A program made the position numbers and the translations under genes. From a gamma proteobacterium HTCC2207 (GTDB lineage Bacteria; Pseudomonadota; Gammaproteobacteria; Pseudomonadales; Porticoccaceae): a stretch of 64,000 nucleotides of DNA. A model generated the notes under the pieces. It saw only the letters and a list, made by a program, of their open reading frames with translations, was not told where the DNA came from and did no database searches. The stretch covers positions 62,001-126,000 of the forward strand of contig CH672397.1 in the NCBI GenBank assembly GCA_000153445.1. The letters are read 5' to 3'. Shown in pieces: positions 1 through 8,998 of this stretch. Positions within the stretch are counted from its first letter, which is position 1. Each line of letters begins with the position of its first letter.

Positions 1-2
1 CC

Positions 3-434
3 GGTCGTATTCACCACTGCATGCGTTCTATTGGCATGGCTGAAGCCGCACTGAAATTGATGGTTGAGCGTTCGTTAGAGCGTGAAGCTTTCGGTCGTCC
101 GCTGGCCAAGTTAGGTGGCAATGTGGATATTATTGCTCAGGCGCGCATTGATATTGAGATGACTCGACTGTTATGTCTCAAGGCTGCATGGCTGATGGAC
201 AACGTGGGTACCGACGCGGCACAGCCGTTTATCTCCATGATTAAGGTAGCGGCACCGAATATGGCCCTGAAGATTCTCGATGAAGCCATGCAGATGCACG
301 GCGGACTGGGTCTCTCTCAGGATACGCCTCTGGCGATCTGGTATGGCGGTCAGCGAACTCTGCGTTTTGCCGATGGTCCAGATGCAGTGCACCGTATGGT
401 GATTGGTCGCCGCGAAATTAAACAATATATGTAA
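3..434 (+). CDS. Acyl-CoA dehydrogenase, C-terminal part (5' end outside window)
   Basis: This is the last 143 residues of an acyl-CoA dehydrogenase, open at the left window edge. The FAD enzymes of this family oxidise acyl-CoA to trans-2-enoyl-CoA. The visible part is the C-terminal four-helix bundle: it opens with GRIHHCMRSIGMAE, continues with RSLEREAFGRPLAK, and contains MQMHGGLGLSQDTPLA near the end, all typical of this fold. The reading frame runs upstream of the first internal ATG, so the gene starts before base 1. An SDR gene follows after 9 bp and an MDR reductase after that, which suggests an operon for fatty-acid or other acyl-CoA turnover. Which acyl chain it uses cannot be told from this fragment. 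Confidence 0.93.
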   Translation, partial: GRIHHCMRSIGMAEAALKLMVERSLEREAFGRPLAKLGGNVDIIAQARIDIEMTRLLCLKAAWLMDNVGTDAAQPFISMIKVAAPNMALKILDEAMQMHGGLGLSQDTPLAIWYGGQRTLRFADGPDAVHRMVIGRREIKQYM

Positions 435-443
435 GGAAACAGC

Positions 444-1358
444 ATGACGATTAGATATGACGATCAGGTTGCCATTGTCACAGGCTCGGGCAATGGCTTG
501 GGCCGCTCTCATGCCCTGGCATTAGCAGCGCGTGGCGCCAAAGTCGTGGTTAACGATCTTGGCGGTTCGGTAAATGGTGATGGCGTATCCAGTGCTGCGG
601 CACTGGAAACCGTTGCCATGATTGAAGCTGCCGGCGGCGAAGCGATTGCCAATGGTGCCAATGTGGCAAAAATGGATGAAGTTGAAGCCATGGTTGCTCA
701 GGCTGTGGCGAAGTGGGGCCGTGTCGATATTTTGGTCAACAATGCCGGAATCTTGCGCGACAAAAGCTTTGTCAAAATGGGCATGGATGACTTCCAGCTG
801 GTTGTGGATGTTCACCTGATGGGCTCAGCCAACTGCTCGAAAGCGGTTTGGGAACTGATGCGCGAGCAGGGCTATGGTCGTATTGTGATGACCACCTCCT
901 CCAGCGGCATGTACGGCAACTTTGGTCAGGCAAACTATGGCGCAGCAAAAATGGCTGTAGTTGGATTGATGAATACTCTCTGTATAGAGGGTGAAAAATA
1001 CAATGTGAAGGTCAACTGTCTGTCTCCCACAGCCGGTACTCGTATGTTAGAGGGACTGATCACGGAAGAGCATTCTGAGCTGATGACTGTAGAGTCGGTA
1101 ACTGCTGGTCTGTTGACTCTCTGCGATGCAGATTCACCCAACCGCTCGATTTTATGTGCCGGTGCCGGCGGTTACGCTCGCACGCAGATCTATGAGACTC
1201 AGGGTATTTATCTACCACCAGAGCAACAATCACCAGAGAATGTTCGTGCGCAAATCGAAGCTATCGACAATGCTGATGGGCAGGAAGTTCTCGTAGGCGG
1301 TTTCCAACAGACCAATAAGTTTATTGCAAAAGCCGTCGATTATTTGGCTGAAAAATAA
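444..1358 (+). CDS. SDR-family 3-hydroxyacyl-CoA dehydrogenase-like protein
   Basis: A 304-residue short-chain dehydrogenase. The nucleotide-binding motif TGSGNGLG lies at residues 13-20, NNAG at 99-102, and the catalytic Ser near 152-154 with Tyr165 and Lys169 (YGAAK). The sequence NDLGGSVNGDG just after the second beta strand and the extra C-terminal 50 residues resemble the dehydrogenase unit of peroxisomal multifunctional enzyme type 2, so oxidation of 3-hydroxyacyl-CoA with NAD is the best guess. A good ribosome site (AAGGAA) precedes the ATG. It lies 9 bp after the acyl-CoA dehydrogenase, matching the next but one step of beta-oxidation. A generic 3-oxoacyl reductase role is the alternative. 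Confidence 0.88.
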   Translation: MTIRYDDQVAIVTGSGNGLGRSHALALAARGAKVVVNDLGGSVNGDGVSSAAALETVAMIEAAGGEAIANGANVAKMDEVEAMVAQAVAKWGRVDILVNNAGILRDKSFVKMGMDDFQLVVDVHLMGSANCSKAVWELMREQGYGRIVMTTSSSGMYGNFGQANYGAAKMAVVGLMNTLCIEGEKYNVKVNCLSPTAGTRMLEGLITEEHSELMTVESVTAGLLTLCDADSPNRSILCAGAGGYARTQIYETQGIYLPPEQQSPENVRAQIEAIDNADGQEVLVGGFQQTNKFIAKAVDYLAEK

Positions 1359-1384
1359 TAATAACACTAGCCCAGGACATAAAT

Positions 1385-2362
1385 ATGAAAGCGTTAGTCT
1401 GTAATGAGTTTGGCCCCACTGAAAATTTAACTCTTGAAGAGCGCCCGGTACCCACCCCAGGTAAAGGCGAGATTCTGGTTGATATCAAAGCTGCCGGGGT
1501 TAACTTTCCCGATGTGTTAACGGTTCAGGGCAAGTATCAATTTAAACCGGAGCTACCCTTTGTTCCCGGTGGCGAAGTAGCGGGTATAGTCACTGCTGTA
1601 GGCGAGGGTGTAACCAGCCGCAAAGTCGGCGACAAAGTGGTTTCTACTGTTCAGATCGGTGGTTTTGCAGAGCAGTGTGTGGGTTCTGAACACGGCGCTT
1701 TTGCCATGGGTGAAACCATGTCTTTTGAACAGGCCGCGGGTTTTGCAATTACTTATGGCACCTCTTACTACGCCTTAAAGCAGCAGGCCAATATTCAGCC
1801 CGGCGAAACGCTGCTGGTCTTGGGTGCCGCTGGCGGTGTGGGTATTGCCACGATTCAAATCGCTAAAGCCATGGGTGCAACAGTGATTGCTGCAGCCAGC
1901 ACCGAAGAAAAGTTGGATTTTGCCTGTGAAGCCGGTGCTGATTTGCGTATTAACTACAGCACTGAAAACCTTAAAGATAAAGTCAAAGAGCTCACCGGTG
2001 GCAAGGGTGCAGATGTTATCTATGATCCCGTCGGCGGTGACTTTTCGGAGCAAGCCTTTAGAGCGATTGCCTGGGATGGTCGTTTCTTGGTGATTGGCTT
2101 TGCCTCTGGCCCGATTCCTAAGATCCCGCTTAATCTTTGTTTGTTAAAGGGTGCTTCTTTAGTCGGCGTGTTTTGGGGTGCTTGGGCAGCGAGATTCCCG
2201 CTGGAGTCGCGCAACAACTTTGATGAGTTGATCGCTATGATAGATGGCGGCCAGTTCTCGCCATTGGTCACAGAGGTCTATCAACTGGCAGATTATAAAG
2301 ATGCCTTTGCCTCGATCTCAGAGCGACGTGCCAAGGGTAAAGTTATCCTGTCGATGGCTTGA
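1385..2362 (+). CDS. NADPH:quinone oxidoreductase-like MDR enzyme
   Basis: A 325-residue zinc-free medium-chain dehydrogenase/reductase. The N-terminal GroES-like domain has AAGVNFPDVL and PFVPGGEVAG. The Rossmann part carries LGAAGGVGIATIQIAKAMGA near residues 145-165. There are no catalytic or structural zinc cysteines, as is usual for the QOR group, which reduces quinones or enoyl/enone compounds with NADPH. It is the last gene of the acyl-CoA cluster, 26 bp after the SDR, and is followed at once by a strong terminator. In this context it may reduce an enoyl-CoA or a reactive enone, but the substrate is not shown by the sequence. Confidence 0.88.
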   Translation: MKALVCNEFGPTENLTLEERPVPTPGKGEILVDIKAAGVNFPDVLTVQGKYQFKPELPFVPGGEVAGIVTAVGEGVTSRKVGDKVVSTVQIGGFAEQCVGSEHGAFAMGETMSFEQAAGFAITYGTSYYALKQQANIQPGETLLVLGAAGGVGIATIQIAKAMGATVIAAASTEEKLDFACEAGADLRINYSTENLKDKVKELTGGKGADVIYDPVGGDFSEQAFRAIAWDGRFLVIGFASGPIPKIPLNLCLLKGASLVGVFWGAWAARFPLESRNNFDELIAMIDGGQFSPLVTEVYQLADYKDAFASISERRAKGKVILSMA

Positions 2363-2372
2363 TCGTTTTACT

Positions 2373-2414
2373 GATACAAAAAAGGGTCTGCAACTGCAGA
2401 CCCTTTTTTGTATC
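2373..2414. terminator. Bidirectional rho-independent terminator
   Basis: A perfect 8-bp stem GGGTCTGC / GCAGACCC with an AACT loop is flanked by A6 on the left and T6 on the right, so it can end transcripts from both strands. The symmetry extends to GATAC / GTATC at the outer ends. It separates the converging MDR reductase and zinc alcohol dehydrogenase genes. Confidence 0.9.
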
Positions 2415-2462
2415 TATCGACTAATTACTTGCTATCGATTTAGACCGCTACCTCATAGCGAA

Positions 2463-3482
2463 TCAATCGTTTGACAGCACAATTCGATAGCGCGCATCGC
2501 CGGTTTTTAAGTGCGCAAATGCCTGATTGATCTCAGTCATGGGAAAGCACTCAACCTGCGGTTTAATATTGTGCAAGTTGGCAAAATCTAACATGGTCTC
2601 AATCGTTGCAGGGCTGCCCACTGGGGAGCCCGAAACCTCTCTCTGGCCGAGCATCAGCGGAAACATACTGATATCCAAGGGCGCAGTGATCGCACCGACA
2701 AAGTGCAATCGACCCTTAGGCTTTAGGGCGTTGAGATAAAGATTCCATTCCAACTTAACGTTGACTGTAGAAATAATAAAATCGAAAGAACTGGCGGCGT
2801 TTTTAAGCGCATCGGGATCCCGTGAATTTAAGGTCTTATGAGCACCCAAATCCAGCGCTTCCTGATGTTTCGAATCGCTAGAGGTAAAAGCCGTTACTTC
2901 GCAGCCCCAGGCATTTAAAAACTGCAGTGCGAGATGACCAAGGCCTCCAATACCAATTACCGCAACCTTGTCAGTGGACTTGATACCAAACTGAACAATC
3001 GGGTTAAACACCGTGATACCGGCGCAGAGAAGTGGGCCGGCAGAGACAGGATCCATGCCCTCTGGAATCACCACCACACTAGAGGCCTGCGCGCGGACCT
3101 TTTCTGCGAAGCCACCGTTGTGGCCAATAATGGTACGCACCGCACTGGGGCAGAGGTTTTGATCGCCTGTTTTGCAGGGATGGCAGTGGCCGCAGTAGCC
3201 GCTATGCCAGCCTAGACCCACAACTGTGCCAGGCTTTAAGCCATGCACATCGGCACCTTTGGCGGTAATTTTTCCGATAATTTCGTGGCCTGCGACCAGC
3301 GGATATTTAGTCAGCCCCCATTCATTTTCCACCATGCTTAAATCGCTGTGGCAGATACCGGAGTGCAGTACGTCCATCTCAACTTCATTGTTTTTGAGAT
3401 CATCAACTGGATAGCTGTAGGATTCAAATTGTCCGCCCGGCTCTAAAATAGCGTAGGCATTAATGGATTTGGCAGTGCTCAT
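2463..3482 (-). CDS. Zinc-dependent alcohol dehydrogenase (CAD/YahK-like)
   Basis: A 339-residue NAD(P)-dependent zinc alcohol dehydrogenase. The catalytic zinc region GICHSDLS and AGHEIIGK is followed by the structural zinc cysteines in CGHCHPCKTGDQNLC, then the cofactor motif GIGGLGHLALQF. This layout matches the cinnamyl-alcohol-dehydrogenase-like aldehyde reductases (E. coli YahK type), which mostly reduce aldehydes. The frame stays open upstream to 3644, but similarity to the family begins at MSTAKSINAYA, so I start at 3482. It stands alone and faces the MDR gene across a shared terminator. Confidence 0.9.
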   Translation of the reverse strand: MSTAKSINAYAILEPGGQFESYSYPVDDLKNNEVEMDVLHSGICHSDLSMVENEWGLTKYPLVAGHEIIGKITAKGADVHGLKPGTVVGLGWHSGYCGHCHPCKTGDQNLCPSAVRTIIGHNGGFAEKVRAQASSVVVIPEGMDPVSAGPLLCAGITVFNPIVQFGIKSTDKVAVIGIGGLGHLALQFLNAWGCEVTAFTSSDSKHQEALDLGAHKTLNSRDPDALKNAASSFDFIISTVNVKLEWNLYLNALKPKGRLHFVGAITAPLDISMFPLMLGQREVSGSPVGSPATIETMLDFANLHNIKPQVECFPMTEINQAFAHLKTGDARYRIVLSND

Positions 3483-3875
3483 GATAGGTTCACTTTTTAT
3501 TATTGTTATTGATGATTTCTTGGCGTTTTGATGCAAGTTTAAATGATGAATTGACGATAACCAGTGGCCGTTGCAAATGCAAACGCTCACAACTGATTGG
3601 CCGATTTTTTTAATGACCGATGGGGCTTGTGGGACAGAACCCAAATACAGGCCCTTTTTAGGGGGTTTTTAGGGGATTTTTAGGGGCTTTCTAGGTCCTT
3701 TCTAAACAGTTTTTATACACATTTTTTGTCGAGGGTTTATCAGGCTGAGTGGTAATGGTTGGCCACATTGTGGCTGGCCCTATACAATCGTGCCGGCTCC
3801 CGCAGCGGCTTTAAAGTAACTGGAATGGGGCGACTGAATTCATTCTTCGATTTAACCTTAATAACTAAGAGTAAC
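3483..3875. other. Intergenic region between adh and recQ
   Basis: A 393-bp divergent gap that must hold the promoters of the alcohol dehydrogenase (minus) and recQ (plus). Apart from the phased 11-bp repeat listed separately, I see no gene or clear hairpin. Confidence 0.6.
3655..3720 (+). repeat. 11-bp tandem repeat with phased T-tracts upstream of recQ
   Basis: Six consecutive 11-bp units begin with a T-tract: TTTTTAGGGGG, TTTTTAGGGGA, TTTTTAGGGGC, TTTCTAGGTCC, TTTCTAAACAG and TTTTTATACAC. The copies decay towards recQ. T-tracts repeated about once per helical turn are a known cause of intrinsic DNA bending. The plus strand also has G-runs at 3661-3665, 3672-3675, 3683-3686 and a GG at 3694-3695. 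Confidence 0.8.
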
Positions 3876-5699
3876 ATGACGCAAAACGCGCTAGACATTT
3901 TAAACAGCCTGTATGGCTATAACAGCTTTCGCGGTCATCAAGCGGACATTATTGAGCATGTTAGTCAGGGCAATAATGCACTGGTGCTGATGCCCACAGG
4001 TGGTGGTAAATCGCTTTGCTATCAGATTCCCTCGCTGCTGCGAGACGGTGTTGGAATCATTATTTCGCCATTAATCGCACTGATGCAAGATCAGGTAGGT
4101 GCGATGCAGCAGTTGGGTGTCAAGGCCGCGTTTTTGAATTCCAGTCTGTCTCACAGCGACCAAAATGAAATTGAGCAACAGCTGATGGCAGGGCAGTTGG
4201 ACCTGCTCTATATTGCCCCAGAGAGACTGATTCAGCCCTATGTTCTGGATATGCTGAGCCGTTGTCGGTTGGCGCTATTTGCCATCGATGAAGCCCATTG
4301 TGTCTCCCAATGGGGTCATGATTTCCGATCCGATTACCTGGCCCTAAGTTTACTTGCCGAGCGTTTCTCAGCCATACCGCGAATAGCGCTGACCGCTACC
4401 GCCGATATTCGCACCCGCAACGAAATTATTGAGCGACTTTCTCTGGGCGGTGCTAAGGCCTATATCAGTGGCTTTGATCGACCTAATATTCGCTACGCTA
4501 TCGCCAACAAAACGACCCCGAAAAAACAGCTGCTGGCGTTCTTGCAACAGCGTAAAAGTGAAGCTGGGATTGTTTACTGTCTGTCGCGCAAGAAAGTTGA
4601 AGATACCGCAGAGTGGCTGAGTCAGCAGGGTTACAAAGCCTTGCCCTATCATGCCGGACTGCCTTCCCAGTTAAGACAGACTCATCAAAATCGATTTCTC
4701 CGAGAAGACGGCGTGATTATTGTCGCCACCATTGCCTTTGGTATGGGTATAGATAAGCCGGATGTGCGCTTTGTCGCTCACCTGGATCTACCCAAAAGTA
4801 TCGAAGCCTATTATCAGGAAACTGGTCGAGCAGGGCGCGACGGTCAGCCCGCCGATGCTTGGATGGTCTATGGTCTGCAAGATGTTGTGCGTCTGCAGCA
4901 GATGGCGCAGGGCTCAGATGGCTCAGAACAGTTTAAGCGCGCCGAGCGTCACAAGCTCGATGCCATGCTGGGACTCTGTGAAGTCACTAGCTGTCGGCGC
5001 AAAGTGTTGCTCAGTTACTTCGCTGACGACGCCCCCAATCAATGTGGTAACTGCGATAACTGTCAGTTTCCCCCTGAGACCTGGGACGCCACCGAAGCGG
5101 CACAGAAGGTGCTGTCCTGCGTCTATCGCACTGGTCAACGCTTTGGTTTGGTGCATGTGATGGATGTGCTGCAGGGCAGAGAAAATGAAAAAGTGCTTCA
5201 GCATGGTCATCAACAGCTGAGTACCTTTGGTATTGGCCGCGACACTCATGAAGCTCAGTGGCGCTCTGTGATTCGTCAGTTGGTGGTGAGGGGATTCTTG
5301 CGCGTGGATCTGGAGGGTTATAGTGCCTTGCAGCTAACTGATCTCTGTCGGCCGGTTTTGAAAGGTGAGCAAGAGCTGCATCTGCGCAAGGAAGAGGTTA
5401 AGGCGCCATCTTTGAAAGGCGGCAAAGGTGGTGGTAAGAAGTCGGCGGGCAAAGTGCAGATTGCGCCGGAAGATCAAGAGTTGTGGGAAGAGTTGCGCGA
5501 GTGTCGCAAATATCTCGCCGAAGAGCATAATGTGCCGCCCTATGTGATTTTTCATGATGCCACATTAAAAGAGATGTTGGATGTGATGCCTATGTCTGGG
5601 TCGGAGTTATTGACCTTAACTGGGGTGGGCGACAGTAAGTTGGAGAAATATGGTGCGGATTTTATTGAGATAATTTGTCGTTATGCGAAGACGCGGTAG
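3876..5699 (+). CDS. recQ: ATP-dependent DNA helicase RecQ
   Basis: A 607-residue RecQ helicase, which unwinds DNA 3' to 5' in recombination and fork repair. Walker A is [10 protein letters not shown], the motif II region is [17 protein letters not shown], and motif VI includes [10 protein letters not shown]. The RQC zinc cysteines are in the CEVTSCRR and [10 protein letters not shown] segments. A C-terminal HRDC domain fills the last 80 residues. An in-frame extension of 39 codons upstream has no family similarity, so the ATG before [14 protein letters not shown] is chosen; the resulting length is close to E. coli RecQ. A Lys/Gly-rich linker ([15 protein letters not shown]) joins RQC to HRDC. 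Confidence 0.96.
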   Translation: MTQNALDILNSLYGYNSFRGHQADIIEHVSQGNNALVLMPTGGGKSLCYQIPSLLRDGVGIIISPLIALMQDQVGAMQQLGVKAAFLNSSLSHSDQNEIEQQLMAGQLDLLYIAPERLIQPYVLDMLSRCRLALFAIDEAHCVSQWGHDFRSDYLALSLLAERFSAIPRIALTATADIRTRNEIIERLSLGGAKAYISGFDRPNIRYAIANKTTPKKQLLAFLQQRKSEAGIVYCLSRKKVEDTAEWLSQQGYKALPYHAGLPSQLRQTHQNRFLREDGVIIVATIAFGMGIDKPDVRFVAHLDLPKSIEAYYQETGRAGRDGQPADAWMVYGLQDVVRLQQMAQGSDGSEQFKRAERHKLDAMLGLCEVTSCRRKVLLSYFADDAPNQCGNCDNCQFPPETWDATEAAQKVLSCVYRTGQRFGLVHVMDVLQGRENEKVLQHGHQQLSTFGIGRDTHEAQWRSVIRQLVVRGFLRVDLEGYSALQLTDLCRPVLKGEQELHLRKEEVKAPSLKGGKGGGKKSAGKVQIAPEDQELWEELRECRKYLAEEHNVPPYVIFHDATLKEMLDVMPMSGSELLTLTGVGDSKLEKYGADFIEIICRYAKTR

Positions 5700-5775
5700 G
5701 CTTAGTTATAGGGTTTTCTGCGCTCGTTTGAAATAAAAAGTCCTATCTTACTCTGGGTGGAATCAAAGGGTTTTT

Positions 5776-6168
5776 GAGATCCCTCGTCGTTACACTCTGT
5801 CGGGATGACAGTTTGGGTGGGGCTGGGTTTTCAGCGTCTATGTCACCCTGAGCGGAGCCGAAGGGTCTCATGCAGACCACTCCCAATATCAGAAATATAT
5901 TGTGCCGAGCTATTCATCGGTCATTGCGAATAATCTAGCTGAGCTGTCGATCCATCCAGCTGCTATTTAGAGCGATCCATCTCGAACCACCCACTTGTCA
6001 TCTCGAACTACCCACTTGTCATCTCGAACGAATGTGAGAGATCTCAGATCCCTCGGCTTCGCTCAGGATGACAGCCGAGGCCTCAGACTGACAGCCGAGG
6101 CCTCAGACTGACAGCAGAGTTAAAGCCTACAGTCGCGTGGACGAGATCCTTCGGCTGTGCTCAGGATA
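5776..6168. repeat. Cluster of dispersed palindromic repeats and short tandem repeats
   Basis: The gap between recQ and acnB (5700-6176) holds no gene but four copies or variants of the dispersed element with ends GAGATCC and GGATGACA: about 5776-5810, 5841-5869 (opposite orientation), 6046-6073 and 6143-6168. It also holds a 21-bp tandem repeat at 5977-6018 with a partial third copy (CATCTCGAACTACCCACTTG core) and a perfect 20-bp tandem repeat, ACAGCCGAGGCCTCAGACTG, at 6071-6090 and 6091-6110. Confidence 0.8.
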
Positions 6169-6188
6169 ACTGGAGCTTAAGCTCCAGT
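6169..6188. terminator. Perfect 20-bp palindrome across the acnB stop codon
   Basis: ACTGGAGCTT / AAGCTCCAGT is a perfect 20-bp palindrome centred at 6178/6179, overlapping the TAA of acnB (6177-6179). It could form a stem at the 3' end of the acnB message, though no T-run follows. Transcript-end function is inferred. Confidence 0.4.
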
Positions 6189-8798
6189 AACCTCAACAAT
6201 CTGCTGCGCAGCAATCAACTTGCCTTCCTCAGCCGACTTCTGGAACGACTCAATCTGATCGAAGTTCATATAGCTATAAACCTCTGCAGACATGGAATCA
6301 ATCTTGCTGGCGTATTCCATATACTCGGCTACTGTTGGCAGTCGACCCAAAATACCGCCCACTGTTGCTAGCTCGGCAGAGGTTAGATAAACATTGGCAC
6401 CATCACCCAAGCGGTTGGGGAAGTTACGAGTCGAAGTAGACAGCACTGTAGCACCGGCTAATACTCGTGCCTGGTTACCCATGCACAGCGAACAACCTGG
6501 CATCTCTGTGCGAGCACCGACCTTGCCGTAGATGTTGTAGTAGCCTTCTTCCATCAGCGTGTGAGCATCCATGCGAGTCGGTGGGCAGATCCAGAATCTG
6601 GAATCTACTGAACCGGCTTCGTCGAGGAGCTTGCCCGCTGCGCGGAAGTGACCAATATTGGTCATGCATGAACCGATAAAGATTTCGTCGACTTTGTCGC
6701 CAGCAACTTCTGACAACAATTTGGCGTCATCCGGATCATTTGGGCAGCAGACGATTGGCTCTTTGATATCTGCCAAGTCAATTTCAATGATGGCCGCATA
6801 TTCTGCGTCAGCATCGGCTTCCATCAGAGTTGGCTCAGCCATCCACTCTTCCATCTTGCGGACACGACGCTCTAGGGTACGAACATCGCCATAGCCTTCA
6901 GCGATCATCCAGCGCAGCAGAGTCGCGTTGGAGCGCAGGTACTCGGCAACGGAATCTTCGCTTAACTTAATGGTACAACCTGCAGCTGAACGCTCGGCAG
7001 AGGCATCGGATAATTCAAATGCCTGCTCAACCGTAAGGCTTTCAATACCTTCGCCTTCAATTTCCAGAATACGACCACTAAAGAAGTTCTTTTTGCCTTT
7101 CTTCTCTACGGTCAGCAAACCTTCTTTGATGCCGTAGTAGGGGATTGCATGAACCAGATCGCGCAGTGTAATACCGGGCTGCATTTTGCCTTTAAAGCGC
7201 ACCAGCACTGATTCAGGCATATCCAGTGGCATAACGCCGGTTGCTGCTGCGAAAGCCACCAGACCAGAACCGCCGGGGAATGAAATACCCATCGGGAATC
7301 TTGTGTGTGAATCACCACCAGTGCCCACAGTATCTGGGAGCAACATACGGTTCAGCCAGCTGTGAATAATACCGTCACCTGGACGCAGGGAGACGCCGCC
7401 ACGATTCATAATAAAGTCGGGCAGGCTGTGCTGGGTGGAGATATCAACGGGCTTGGGGTAAGCCGCTGTGTGGCAGAAAGACTGCATTACCAGATCTGTT
7501 GAGAAACCCAGGCAAGCCAGATCTTTCAGTTCGTCTCTGGTCATTGGACCAGTGGTATCCTGTGAGCCCACAGTAGTCATCTTCGGCTCGCAGTAGGTGC
7601 CGGGGCGAATGCCGTCGGTACCACAGGCTTTGCCGACCATTTTCTGAGCCAGTGTAAAGCCGGCGTCAGTCACTATTGGAGCAGTGGGGTGGCGGAATAC
7701 TTCTGAAGGAGGCAGACCCATATGCTCGCGAGCACGCTGGGTAAGACCGCGACCAATAATCAAGTTGATTCGACCGTCGGCCTGAACTTCATCGAGAATC
7801 ACTTCTGATTTGTGTTCAAACTCGGAAACCACTTCGCCAGCTTCATTTAGAATTTTGCCTTCGTACGGGTAGATGGTAATCACGTCGCCATTGGCAATAT
7901 TGTCGACTGGAGCTTCAAAGACTAGAGCGCCGGCATCTTCCATGGTGTTGAAGAAGATTGGCGCGACTTTGCTGCCGAAGCAGATGCCGCCAGAGCGCTT
8001 GTTGGGAACGCCGGGCATATCTTCACCGAAGAACCACAAAACTGAGTTTGTAGCTGACTTACGAGATGAGCCTGTTCCAACCACGTCGCCGATAAAGGCA
8101 ACTGGCAGGCCGCGAGCTTTCAGCTCGTCGATTTGGGTCATAGGACCAGTGACACCATGCTCTTCTGGGTGCATGCCGTCGCGAGTCATTTTAAACATGG
8201 CGCGGGCATGTAAAGGAATATCAGGGCGCGACCAGGCATCCTGTGCAGGGCTGAGGTCATCGGTATTGATTTCGCCAGTGGCTTTAAAGACGGCGACTGT
8301 GATGCTTTCGGGGACTGCATCATTGGCAGTAAACCATTCGGCGTCGGCCCATGATTGCATTACCGCTTTAGCATTGGCGTTGCCGCTATCAGCTTTTTCA
8401 GCCACGTCATGGAAGGCATCAAAAACAAGCAATGTGCTCTTCAATTCTTCAGCTGCTTGGCCCGCCAGCTCTGCATCGTCGAGCAGAGCGACCAATGTGG
8501 CGACGTTATATCCGCCATGCATATTGCCCAGCAGGGTAACCGCAGCGCTGCGATCAATAATCGGTGAAGAAGCGTCGCCATTAACCAGAGCACTCAAAAA
8601 ACTCGCTTTGACATAGGCAGCTTCATCAACCCCAGGAGGCACGCGGTTGGCAATTAGATCGAGCAGAAATTCTTCTTCGCCGGCTGGTGGGTTCTTTAAT
8701 AACTCAACTAGCCCTGCAGTCCATTCTGGATCCAGTGGCTTGGCGGGAATGTTCTGTAATGCTCGTTCTGCGACATGCGCGCGATAGGCTTCTAGCAC
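6177..8798 (-). CDS. acnB: Aconitate hydratase B
   Basis: An 873-residue AcnB-type aconitase, which interconverts citrate and isocitrate in the TCA cycle (and often 2-methylaconitate hydration). The N-terminal HEAT-like domain aligns with E. coli AcnB from the first residues (MLEAYRAHVAERA), so the GTG at 8798 is the start; AAGGAG lies 9 nt upstream. Cluster ligands are visible as the Cys in FIGSCMTNIGHFRAAG and the pair in PGCSLCMGNQARV. The swivelling domain precedes the catalytic domains, as expected for AcnB rather than AcnA. It is monocistronic. Confidence 0.97.
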   Translation of the reverse strand: MLEAYRAHVAERALQNIPAKPLDPEWTAGLVELLKNPPAGEEEFLLDLIANRVPPGVDEAAYVKASFLSALVNGDASSPIIDRSAAVTLLGNMHGGYNVATLVALLDDAELAGQAAEELKSTLLVFDAFHDVAEKADSGNANAKAVMQSWADAEWFTANDAVPESITVAVFKATGEINTDDLSPAQDAWSRPDIPLHARAMFKMTRDGMHPEEHGVTGPMTQIDELKARGLPVAFIGDVVGTGSSRKSATNSVLWFFGEDMPGVPNKRSGGICFGSKVAPIFFNTMEDAGALVFEAPVDNIANGDVITIYPYEGKILNEAGEVVSEFEHKSEVILDEVQADGRINLIIGRGLTQRAREHMGLPPSEVFRHPTAPIVTDAGFTLAQKMVGKACGTDGIRPGTYCEPKMTTVGSQDTTGPMTRDELKDLACLGFSTDLVMQSFCHTAAYPKPVDISTQHSLPDFIMNRGGVSLRPGDGIIHSWLNRMLLPDTVGTGGDSHTRFPMGISFPGGSGLVAFAAATGVMPLDMPESVLVRFKGKMQPGITLRDLVHAIPYYGIKEGLLTVEKKGKKNFFSGRILEIEGEGIESLTVEQAFELSDASAERSAAGCTIKLSEDSVAEYLRSNATLLRWMIAEGYGDVRTLERRVRKMEEWMAEPTLMEADADAEYAAIIEIDLADIKEPIVCCPNDPDDAKLLSEVAGDKVDEIFIGSCMTNIGHFRAAGKLLDEAGSVDSRFWICPPTRMDAHTLMEEGYYNIYGKVGARTEMPGCSLCMGNQARVLAGATVLSTSTRNFPNRLGDGANVYLTSAELATVGGILGRLPTVAEYMEYASKIDSMSAEVYSYMNFDQIESFQKSAEEGKLIAAQQIVEVTGA

Positions 8799-8998
8799 GG
8801 GGTGCTTCTCCTTTGGTCTTAAATTGGATGGTTTAGGGACTCAGGGCCCCTTATTTAACGAGCGAGATTGTACGTTAATCTGTAGTTTAATTACAGAATT
8901 ATGGCTTATAACCACTATTCCTCGGATTGTTATGCTGGTTGTCATTTAAAAACGTTTTTTATCCGCTTTATATCCGGTAACCTGCTCGAGAATTTTTC

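Noticed and set aside
3483-3644. N-terminal extension of the zinc alcohol dehydrogenase
   Set aside because: It has no family similarity; the family start is at 3482.
7873-8616. 247-codon open frame opposite acnB
   Set aside because: It lies wholly antisense to a well-conserved gene and has no recognisable domain.
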